Positions 1 through 6,382 of a stretch of DNA of 7,754 nt are shown in pieces. A program made the position numbers and the translations under genes. Source of the DNA: Thiobacillus sp. (GTDB taxonomy: Bacteria > Pseudomonadota > Gammaproteobacteria > Burkholderiales > Thiobacillaceae); assembly GCA_024710445.1 (NCBI GenBank), contig JANJUT010000290.1, positions 1 through 7,754 of the forward strand, written 5' to 3'. The notes under the pieces are model-generated. The model saw nothing but the letters and a program-made list of their open reading frames with translations. It did no database searches and had not been told where the DNA came from. Position 1 is the stretch's first letter, and each line of letters begins with the position of its first letter.

Positions 1-196
1 TAATGCCATCGGTGCCGGGCATGTTGAGATCAAGGATGAGTACATCGGGCCGGTGGGCCTTGAGCAACATGGCAACGTCGTCAGGATTGCCGGTAAAGGC
101 AGTGACTTCGATTTCGCCGCTTTGCTCAAGCAACTCAGCCAGCCCTTTGCGGAACAGGGTGTGGTCGTCGACGAGAATGATGCGGGTGAGGCTCAT
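1..196 (-). CDS. NarL/LuxR-family response regulator, N-terminal part of receiver domain (cut by window edge)
   Basis: Only the first 65 codons are visible; the gene runs off the low-coordinate end. The translation begins MSLTRIILVDDHTLFRKGL, the classic opening of a NarL/FixJ-type receiver. It has the acidic pair D10-D11 and the phospho-acceptor Asp at residue 56 in the context LILDLNMPGTDG. In this family the receiver is followed by a LuxR-type helix-turn-helix DNA-binding domain, which would lie outside the window. The ATG at 196-194 overlaps the stop of the upstream histidine kinase (TGA, 195-193) in an ATGA arrangement, so the two are surely one operon and probably translationally coupled. 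No Shine-Dalgarno sequence precedes the start, which fits coupling. The kinase is the obvious phosphodonor. The target genes cannot be read from here, although the neighbouring PBP gene is a candidate. Confidence 0.93.
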   Translation of the reverse strand, partial: MSLTRIILVDDHTLFRKGLAELLEQSGEIEVTAFTGNPDDVAMLLKAHRPDVLILDLNMPGTDGI

Positions 197-1395
197 GTGG
201 CGTGTTCGGGTTTATGTTGAGGGAAGGCGAGGCGGATGACGGTACCACCGGCGGGTCGGCTTTCGACTGTGAGTTTACCGTTCAACCTGGCTGCGCGCTC
301 GCGCATGATGGTGAGGCCGAAGCTTTTGCCCATGGTGGACGATTCGTCATTTTTCTTCTGCACGCCCACGCCATCGTCAGCGACGTTGACCAGGTATTTA
401 CCGTCTTCCAGGTCAAAGGTGATGACAACATGGCGCGCCCGGGCATGCTTGGCAATGTTGTAGAGCGATTCCTGGATGATGTGGAAGACCTGGATTTCCT
501 CGTCGGGTGACAGCGACACATCCTGCACCAGATTGAGAAAATCGACATCGGCATTGGCTTTCTTGCGAAAGCTCTTGGCAAGTTCCTGGATGGCCGGCAC
601 CAGCCCGCGCGGGTTGATGCGGTCGCGATACTGGGTGATGAGGTCGCGCAGGTCGGCGTAGGCGAGGTCGACTGCTTCCTCGACATCGACCAGATAGCGG
701 TTGGCTTTGGGATAATCCTCGCGATGCATGGCATCGGATAGCACGGTGAGCCGCATCTTGGCGTAGGCCAGCGTCTGTGCCAGCGAATCGTGAATCTGGT
801 TGGCCAGCATCTGGCGTTCGTTCATCAGCGAGATGCGCATGTTCTCGCGGGTGAGGCGGGCATTTTCCAGCGCAATGCCAAGGTGCTCGCTGATCGAGCG
901 GAACAGCAGGCGCACATCCTCGGGGACGGCTTTGCCTTCTTCCATGAACAGGTTGTATACGCCCATCACCTGGTTCTTGTGCATCAGTGGCACCGCCACC
1001 ACCGTATTGCAGGTATCGCTGAAATAGGCATCGTTGGCCTGACGCTTGCAGTATGCAACGTTGTTCCAGCTGCTGACCGATACCTCGCGCGCCGCCTTGC
1101 CGCACACGCCGCAGTCCACGCTGACCAGGTTCTCATGCTCGACCAGTTCAGGCGGCAATCCCACCGAGCCGATCAGCCGCAGGTGGGTGCGATCATCCGT
1201 GATGACGCGTACCGCACCGGCCTGGGCGCCCGCCAGGCGGATCATGGTCGCAAGAAAGCGCCCCAGCAACTGCTCGACATTGGAGTCGGTGGACAGACTG
1301 GTGGTGATTTCGGACAGCACACGCAATGCCGGGATGCTGACATCTCCGGAATCGCCAGGGGTGTGCTGAGTCAGTGGATGGGTGTTGTCTATCAT
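193..1395 (-). CDS. Soluble GAF-domain histidine kinase, NarX/NreB-like (HisKA_3 + HATPase_c)
   Basis: This is a 400-residue sensor kinase of the HPK7 (NarX/NarQ/NreB/DegS-like) class. Residues about 25-180 form a GAF-type sensor domain containing four cysteines: C95 and C98 (DCGVCG), C116 and C129. A helical linker leads to the dimerisation/phosphoacceptor helix with H202 in NQIHDSLAQTL, the typical HisKA_3 H-box. The ATP-binding domain shows an N-box with N313 (IIQESLYNIAKHA), a G-box DDGVGV at 340-345 and a second glycine motif, GKSFGLTIMRERA, at 356-368. There is no hydrophobic segment long enough to span a membrane and no HAMP domain, so it should be cytoplasmic. NarX-family kinases are known to carry cysteines in their central module, and NreB uses four cysteines to hold an oxygen-sensitive FeS cluster; a redox or gas signal here is inference. 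The ATG at 1395 is the only ATG/GTG/TTG start before an upstream in-frame stop at about 1437. It lacks a Shine-Dalgarno sequence. The gene overlaps the response-regulator start by 4 bp. Confidence 0.93.
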   Translation of the reverse strand: MIDNTHPLTQHTPGDSGDVSIPALRVLSEITTSLSTDSNVEQLLGRFLATMIRLAGAQAGAVRVITDDRTHLRLIGSVGLPPELVEHENLVSVDCGVCGKAAREVSVSSWNNVAYCKRQANDAYFSDTCNTVVAVPLMHKNQVMGVYNLFMEEGKAVPEDVRLLFRSISEHLGIALENARLTRENMRISLMNERQMLANQIHDSLAQTLAYAKMRLTVLSDAMHREDYPKANRYLVDVEEAVDLAYADLRDLITQYRDRINPRGLVPAIQELAKSFRKKANADVDFLNLVQDVSLSPDEEIQVFHIIQESLYNIAKHARARHVVITFDLEDGKYLVNVADDGVGVQKKNDESSTMGKSFGLTIMRERAARLNGKLTVESRPAGGTVIRLAFPQHKPEHAT

Positions 1396-1422
1396 GGCGA
1401 GGGAATGGGCAGCCTGTTTTTC

Positions 1423-1450
1423 AGCATATCTGATTTACGCATAATCCCAA
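1423..1450 (-). promoter_or_regulatory. Candidate sigma70 promoter for the kinase-regulator operon
   Basis: In the 63-bp gap between the PBP stop and the kinase ATG, the minus strand reads TTGGGA (1450-1445, 4 of 6 matches to the -35 consensus). A 16-bp spacer follows, then TATGCT (1428-1423, 4 of 6 matches to the -10 consensus). Transcription would start near 1416, giving a leader of about 20 nt before the ATG at 1395. The gap is AT-richer than its surroundings. This is pattern matching only; the pair could also be read through from the PBP gene, since no terminator is visible between them. Confidence 0.35.
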
Positions 1451-1458
1451 GCGAGTCT

Positions 1459-4400
1459 TCATGGGGCAGGCACCGCTTCCGGCGCCGGCACCTGGATCGG
1501 CTCACCGTACGAACTGAGCGGCACCGGCATGACCACGGTGGGCTCGAGATCTTCCGGGAAGCCGCCCCGGCTGGGGGGGTCCTTGGCAGGGGGGGCCGCC
1601 TGGCTGGTGGCGCCGTCCGGTTTTTCCTTCACCGGCGCGCGCGGAGTCACAGGCGCGGGCGGCTCGACCGGCAGAATGGCCTCGGCTTCTGCGGCAGGGG
1701 CGGGCGCAACCGGTGCGGGCAGGGCCGGCGGTTTCGGATACAGATAGGGCTGTAGCCGGGGCAGCAGGGTTTTAAGAATCTGCGCGGTCAGCGAACTGGT
1801 AAAGCCGAACTGTCCGGCCTGTTCACCCGGGACCAGTGCCGTCAGGGTGCCGAAATAGCGGTCGCCCAGATAGAACACAAATGTGGCGGTCCGGTTGACG
1901 ACGCGCGACTCGAGCAACTGTCCGCCTTTGCCGTAGCGTTCGAAACGGTGGTCACCGGTACCCGTTTTTCCGCCGATCGTGATGGGCTGATCAGTCGCGT
2001 CCTTGAGGGCACCCGCCAGGCGTCCGGCGGTGCCGCTTTCCACCACCTGGGCCAGGGCGCGGCGCACGGTCTGTGCCACCTCGGCCGGCATCAGGCGCTC
2101 GCCTTTGGCCGGTTTGAGCGACAGGCGGGTTTCATACGGAGTTTGGGCGGCGAAATGCAGGTCGGTCAGGCTGATCATCGGCGAGCGCACGCCATCGTTG
2201 ACCAGAACGCTCATCAGTTCGGCCAGGGCAGCGGGGCGGTCGCCCGAACTGCCAATGGCGGTGGCATAGGACGGCGTGATGTTGTCGAACGGATAGCCCA
2301 GGCGTTTCCAGTCGCTGAGCAGGCCGTCGAAGGCTTCGACTTCGAGCAGACTCTGGATACGGATGTCCTGCGCATTCTTGCGGCTGGTCTTGAACAGCCA
2401 GGTATAGACTTCACGGCGGGCGATCCCACCCTGCTCGTTCAAGGTCTTGAGATCGGTTTTGGGCGCGGCACGCAGGACTTTCACGACCCATAGCTCCAGC
2501 GGGTGAATCTGCGAGACGTAGCCGCGGTCGGCCAGGTTGTAGGCGCTGATTTCATGGGTCTCGTACAACGACTCCAGCGTATTCTGGCTCAGGCCCTCGC
2601 TGGCAGGAATATATTTGCGCAGGGCGGCGACATAGGTGTCGAAGTCGGCCCGAGGCTCCAGATAGCGGAACACCGAGGTGAAGCGGCGCGGATTGCCGTG
2701 GACGCGCGCATACAGATCTTCCGCCATTTGCGCCGGCGCAAGCTTTTTGTGGCGCTGGTAAAAGCGGTTGATGAAGACGCGACCCTCCTGTTCCACAAAG
2801 CGTTCCAGATAGGTTTCACGCAGCGGGTTGTTGGCATCGTCGAGAATGCGTGCCGCTGCACCGGGCGTGTCGCTGGCGTAGTGCAGCACGATGTCGCGCA
2901 TGATGCGGATGTAAACCAGATTGACCGAGTTGCGGGTGGCTTCCCAGACATCCATCGAGCGGCTGTTGTCCTTGGGGTCGAAGTTGGCAAAGTTATGCAG
3001 GCCGCCGCCGGTGAAGAAGGTTTGCGGCGAGGCGGAGTAAGTGCGGTTCATCGCGGCATCCAGCAGCGTATCCAGCTTGATGCCTGGCTGGTTCAGCAGC
3101 GTGGCAGCCACCCATTGCGACAGCACATTGCGCTGCGGCTGGGCCTTCTGCTTGAGTACGGCGGCATCGAGTGTGCGGTACTCATTGTGCAGGCGCGCGA
3201 TGATTTCGAGATAGGTCACCAGGGTGCGCAGTTTGGCGGTGGAGCCCAGATCCAGCCGTGCCTGACTGTTGATGTCGAAAGGCTGATTGAGGTTGTCCGC
3301 CTGGATACGCAGTACATTGCCGAGTGCGGTTTTTTCGTACAGGGTGAGGCTGTAGATGACGTTGGCGATCGGGTTTTCGGGTTTCAGCAAGCGGTGACCG
3401 ACCAGCCCTGCTGCCGCTGCGGCTTCCGGCTGGGCCAGGCTCTGCAAAAAGGCGCTGACGAGTTTCTGAGTCGGTTGGTTGATGGTGGTCTTGACTTGCA
3501 GATCCAGCCGGTCGAGATCGTAAAGGCGCGGCTCGCCCAACAGGGCTGCGACTTGAATACGCTGGGCGTTGGTGGCTTTCTGATCGACAAAGCGCGGGGC
3601 AGGCGGGTCGATCCGCATTTTGGTGCTGCGCAGCTTGACCTTCTTGGCACGCTCGGCCAGTTCGACAGAGACCACGCTGGCGCTGGCCAATAGATCCAAA
3701 TGATCATCCGTCAAGGCATCCAGGGCCTTGCGGTTGGAGGCCAGATAATACGAGGGACGCCGTTCTGCCACGATCAGCGACAACACATGCTTGAGTGCGC
3801 TGGCATAGGCATCGTCTTTGGCGGTGGGTTTGCGGGACAGGGTGCGATTGATCTCGGCAAAATCCAGCCCATACCAGGCCCATAGTCCATCGCCCACGCC
3901 ATTGACCTCACCAATGCGCGGCGCTGCCGCCAGCGGCACGGTGTTGAGGTAGGCCATGACGGTTTTGCGTCGCATCGGCAGGGTGTTGGTGCCATCCAGG
4001 TAGGCACGCAGGCTGGCCGTGGCCATCTGGCGCAGTTTCTCTCCCATGCTGCTGGTCAGGCCTTCGGGCGAGTGCCGGTATTTTTCAATCTGCGTTGGCA
4101 GGGTACTGCCGCCCGGCACGTTGCGGTTGGTATCGATCAGGCTGATGCCTTTTTCAAGCAGCGCCTGGGCGAGGCGGTCCCACTCCACTGCCGGATTGCG
4201 TGTGGGAAACTGCTCGGTTAGCAACTCGCGGTTTTCAATGTAGAGCAGCGCATTGACCAGGACATCGGGAATTTCGTCGAAGCGATCGTAGACGCGCATC
4301 GGATGCAGGCTCTGGTAGAGCGTCTTGCCATCACTGTCCTGCAAGCGGAGTCCGGCGTGATCTTTTTCATGATAGGGAAGAAACAGACCCAGGTCGCTGA

Positions 4401-4704
4401 CTCGCGCCATCTGGATACTGACTTTTGCCTGCTGGTCAATCTTCCAGCCAGCCTTGTCGAGTCGTTGCAGGTAGTCCGGCAGCTTGCTGTAGCCCAGGCG
4501 CACGTCATAAGGGCCCTCGCCGGGATAACGTATGCGCTTGGACGGGCCGTCCTGCATTTGCCAGGTCATTTTCTGCGCTGTTTTGGCGAGGTATTTTGCC
4601 TCCACTGCCGATGACAGCAATTCCCAGGCGATGAGTCCGGTTATCCCGACAAGCAGCAACAGCATGCCAAAACCGATCAGGAGACGACGTGGGACTTTAT
4701 GCAT
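1459..4704 (-). CDS. Divergent class A penicillin-binding protein (GT51-like + transpeptidase), 1081 aa with Pro-rich tail
   Basis: This is a peptidoglycan synthase homologue, anchored in the inner membrane and facing the periplasm. A short basic N-terminus (MHKVPRR) precedes one membrane segment at about residues 8-30. A GT51-like domain follows at about 145-290: a motif-1-like IENRELL with candidate catalytic E157, then GGSTLPTQ at 198-205, then a YLN motif at 252-254. The transpeptidase domain carries SxxK as S488-T-A-K491 (in GSTAKLRT), SxN as S593-V-N595 (in NSVNLVY) and KTG at 913-915 (in GGKTGTGDH). All penicillin-reactive motifs are therefore present. Unusual points: motif 1 lacks the usual HxG; the second GT51 catalytic Glu aligns with Thr229 or its neighbours; SxxK-SxN and SxN-KTG distances are 105 and 320 residues, far above the usual class A spacing; residues about 989-1081 are rich in Pro and Ala. 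At 1081 residues it is longer than typical PBP1A/1B/1C (about 750-850). The product class is certain; its exact subfamily and glycosyltransferase activity are not. No Shine-Dalgarno sequence precedes the ATG. Confidence 0.9.
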   Translation of the reverse strand: MHKVPRRLLIGFGMLLLLVGITGLIAWELLSSAVEAKYLAKTAQKMTWQMQDGPSKRIRYPGEGPYDVRLGYSKLPDYLQRLDKAGWKIDQQAKVSIQMARVSDLGLFLPYHEKDHAGLRLQDSDGKTLYQSLHPMRVYDRFDEIPDVLVNALLYIENRELLTEQFPTRNPAVEWDRLAQALLEKGISLIDTNRNVPGGSTLPTQIEKYRHSPEGLTSSMGEKLRQMATASLRAYLDGTNTLPMRRKTVMAYLNTVPLAAAPRIGEVNGVGDGLWAWYGLDFAEINRTLSRKPTAKDDAYASALKHVLSLIVAERRPSYYLASNRKALDALTDDHLDLLASASVVSVELAERAKKVKLRSTKMRIDPPAPRFVDQKATNAQRIQVAALLGEPRLYDLDRLDLQVKTTINQPTQKLVSAFLQSLAQPEAAAAAGLVGHRLLKPENPIANVIYSLTLYEKTALGNVLRIQADNLNQPFDINSQARLDLGSTAKLRTLVTYLEIIARLHNEYRTLDAAVLKQKAQPQRNVLSQWVAATLLNQPGIKLDTLLDAAMNRTYSASPQTFFTGGGLHNFANFDPKDNSRSMDVWEATRNSVNLVYIRIMRDIVLHYASDTPGAAARILDDANNPLRETYLERFVEQEGRVFINRFYQRHKKLAPAQMAEDLYARVHGNPRRFTSVFRYLEPRADFDTYVAALRKYIPASEGLSQNTLESLYETHEISAYNLADRGYVSQIHPLELWVVKVLRAAPKTDLKTLNEQGGIARREVYTWLFKTSRKNAQDIRIQSLLEVEAFDGLLSDWKRLGYPFDNITPSYATAIGSSGDRPAALAELMSVLVNDGVRSPMISLTDLHFAAQTPYETRLSLKPAKGERLMPAEVAQTVRRALAQVVESGTAGRLAGALKDATDQPITIGGKTGTGDHRFERYGKGGQLLESRVVNRTATFVFYLGDRYFGTLTALVPGEQAGQFGFTSSLTAQILKTLLPRLQPYLYPKPPALPAPVAPAPAAEAEAILPVEPPAPVTPRAPVKEKPDGATSQAAPPAKDPPSRGGFPEDLEPTVVMPVPLSSYGEPIQVPAPEAVPAP

Positions 4705-4892
4705 GGTTTAACGATGACAAGGTGGGGTGGATGCATCCGCAATCCTGACAGAAATTGCGCAGAAAGGCGTGAGGCAGATCATGCATTGTAAACGCCAAAG
4801 GGGGAGCCCAAACGGTAGGCTGGCCTTGCGGGGGCAGCGAATAGACCCTGTTCGCGTCGCTGGTTTTGTCTGGCCGGCGTACGCAACGGGCG
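4705..4892. other. Intergenic spacer between hemF and the PBP gene
   Basis: This 188-bp gap has no credible ORF and no hairpin followed by a T-run, so no intrinsic terminator for hemF is visible. Three signals are present, all weak. On the minus strand TACAAT (4790-4785) resembles a -10 box, but no good -35 lies 16-18 bp upstream. CGCAAT (4738-4743) and ATTGCG (4754-4759) form a 6-bp inverted repeat around a 10-bp centre. The palindrome ATGCAT occurs at 4781-4786, 4731-4736 and 4699-4704, the last overlapping the PBP start codon. The spacer length suggests the PBP gene has its own promoter here, but I cannot place it firmly. Confidence 0.3.
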
Positions 4893-5804
4893 TTATACCC
4901 AGTCGCGTGCGACCAGATAATCGCTGTACAGTTTTGCTTCGGCGGTACCGGGCTCGGGATGCCAGTCGTAGCGCCATTTCACGATCGGCGGCATCGACAT
5001 CAGGATGGACTCGGTGCGCCCGCCCGATTGCAGGCCGAACAAGGTGCCACGGTCGAACACCAGGTTGAATTCCACATAGCGGCCGCGTCGATACGCCTGG
5101 AAATCGCGTTCACGCTCACCGTAAGCCATGTCTTTGCGGCGATCGAGGATCGGCAGGTAGGCAGCGAGAAAGGCATTGCCCACGCTTTGCATCATGCCGA
5201 AGGTGTGGTCGAACCCGCCCTCTGAAAAATCATCGAAAAAGATACCGCCGATGCCGCGCGGTTCGTTGCGGTGCTTGAGAAAGAAATAACGGTCGCACCA
5301 TTCCTTGAAACGTGGATGCAAGTCCGTACCAAACGGATCAAGGGCATTCTTGCAGGTGGCATGAAAATGCCGTGCGTCGTCTTCAAAACCATAATACGGC
5401 GTGAGATCCATGCCACCGCCACACCACCATACGGGCGCTTCGCCTTCCTTCATCGCGACGAAGCAGCGCACGTTCATGTGCACGGTCGGTGCGTAGGGGT
5501 TCTTCGGGTGCAGCACCAGCGACACGCCCATGGCTTCCCAGCGGCGTCCGGCAAGCTCCGGCCGATGGGCGCTGGCCGACGGCGGTAGCTGGCTGCCCAG
5601 AACATGCGAGAAATTGACGCCGCCACGCTCGAATACTTTGCCTTCCTCAATCAGGCGCGATATACCGCCACCGCCTTCTGGCCGCTCCCAGGTATCGGTT
5701 CGAAAGGGCAAACCGTCTGCAGCCTCAAGCGCGGCGACAATACGCGCCTGCAGGTCAAGCAGATAGGTTTTGATAGCGGAAGTGTCGAATGCGGTGACAG
5801 TCAT
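4893..5804 (-). CDS. hemF: Oxygen-dependent coproporphyrinogen III oxidase
   Basis: HemF performs the oxidative decarboxylation of two propionate side chains of coproporphyrinogen III to vinyl groups, giving protoporphyrinogen IX in haem synthesis. It is cytoplasmic and uses O2. The 303-residue product matches the family length (E. coli about 299). Signature stretches include [12 protein letters not shown] (59-70), VHMNVRCF (108-115), [14 protein letters not shown] (126-139), [16 protein letters not shown] (178-193) and the C-terminal WHPEPGT (281-287). H99, H109, H148 and H178 sit at a constant offset of +3 from the four conserved histidines of E. coli HemF (96, 106, 145, 175). The reading frame stays open to an ATG at 5915, but the start is taken at 5804 because it gives the family length and overlaps the tsaC stop by one base (TGATG). 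The extra upstream residues are tsaC in another frame. No Shine-Dalgarno sequence is seen, consistent with translational coupling. Its presence implies oxygen is available to the organism at least part of the time. Confidence 0.97.
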   Translation of the reverse strand: MTVTAFDTSAIKTYLLDLQARIVAALEAADGLPFRTDTWERPEGGGGISRLIEEGKVFERGGVNFSHVLGSQLPPSASAHRPELAGRRWEAMGVSLVLHPKNPYAPTVHMNVRCFVAMKEGEAPVWWCGGGMDLTPYYGFEDDARHFHATCKNALDPFGTDLHPRFKEWCDRYFFLKHRNEPRGIGGIFFDDFSEGGFDHTFGMMQSVGNAFLAAYLPILDRRKDMAYGERERDFQAYRRGRYVEFNLVFDRGTLFGLQSGGRTESILMSMPPIVKWRYDWHPEPGTAEAKLYSDYLVARDWV

Positions 5805-6382
5805 CAGGGTCGAAGAATGGCTCCGGTAGCAAGATCGATCAGGGTGGAGGGTCGGCGACGCTGGCCAATATGCCCGTCGATGACCCGCACCCGCGTACCG
5901 AATATTCTGCGGCATTCCGCTGCGGTTTTGGCGGGCATTCTGCCGCTTTTATTGGCGCTGGTGGAAACCAGTGCCATGCCCAGCGTGCGGCATAGCTGGG
6001 CGGCGCCAGGGTGGGCGGTGACACGTATGGCAATGGTTGGGCGTCCACCGGTGAGGTGAGGTGAGCAGGCGGAGGATGCGGGAACCACCCAGGTGACCGG
6101 GCCAGGCCAGGTGCGCTTCATCTGTGCCAGCCTGGGCGCACTCAGCGGGCGGATAAAAGGCTGGAGTCGCTTGAAACAGTCGGCAATCAGCAACAGGCCT
6201 TTGGCCGCGCTACGGCCTTTGAGCCGGATGAGCTGTTGCAATGCACGTGGATTGCGCGGGTCGCACCCCAGGCCGTAGCAGGATTCAGTCGGATAGGCGA
6301 TGATGCCGCCCCGTTTCAGATAGGTGACGAGACGCGTTGTTTGATCGGTGCCTTGCGCACCGGAATCATTTTTTCCGGTCAA
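5804..6382 (-). CDS. tsaC: Threonylcarbamoyl-AMP synthase (TsaC/YrdC, Sua5 superfamily)
   Basis: TsaC makes L-threonylcarbamoyl-AMP from threonine, bicarbonate and ATP. This is the first step of the t6A37 modification of ANN-decoding tRNAs; TsaBDE-type partners transfer the group. The 192-residue product is a single YrdC domain without the extra C-terminal Sua5 domain. Visible signatures are [14 protein letters not shown] (29-42), the KxR motif K55-G-R57, PGPVTWVV (93-100), AIRVTAHP (118-125), the S-T-S-A-N motif (140-144) and PSTLIDL (178-184). The start is TTG at 6382-6380: no in-frame ATG or GTG exists nearby, and TTG leaves 29 residues before the YPTE motif, about as in E. coli YrdC. It therefore begins inside purD (17-bp overlap). 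Its stop shares one base with the hemF ATG. A YciO/YwlC-like paralogue cannot be fully excluded, but the KxR and STSAN motifs favour TsaC. Confidence 0.9.
   Translation of the reverse strand: MTGKNDSGAQGTDQTTRLVTYLKRGGIIAYPTESCYGLGCDPRNPRALQQLIRLKGRSAAKGLLLIADCFKRLQPFIRPLSAPRLAQMKRTWPGPVTWVVPASSACSPHLTGGRPTIAIRVTAHPGAAQLCRTLGMALVSTSANKSGRMPAKTAAECRRIFGTRVRVIDGHIGQRRRPSTLIDLATGAILRP

Noticed and set aside
790..1755. Plus-strand open frame of 321 codons across the kinase and the PBP 3' end
   Set aside because: It spans two well-supported minus-strand genes and the gap between them, and its Arg/Gly/His-rich translation is typical of a shadow frame.
2503..3693. Long open frame of 396 codons on the plus strand, antisense to the PBP gene
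   Set aside because: The opposite strand encodes an unmistakable PBP through this whole interval. The plus-strand translation has no recognisable domain, and long antisense frames are common in GC-rich codon-biased DNA.
4835..4862. GCGAA/TTCGC hairpin downstream of hemF as an intrinsic terminator
   Set aside because: The stem is only 5 bp with a 9-base loop and is not followed by a T-run on the minus strand.
5805..5915. N-terminal extension of hemF to the ATG at 5915
   Set aside because: It would add 37 residues with no HemF similarity that overlap tsaC; starting at 5804 gives the family length and aligns the four conserved histidines at a constant offset.
6048..6066. GGTGAGGTGAGGTGAGC inside tsaC as another copy of the purD-leader heptamer repeat
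   Set aside because: The period here is 5 bp, not 7, and the bases encode a plausible TsaC segment (SPHLTGG), so the resemblance is probably chance.
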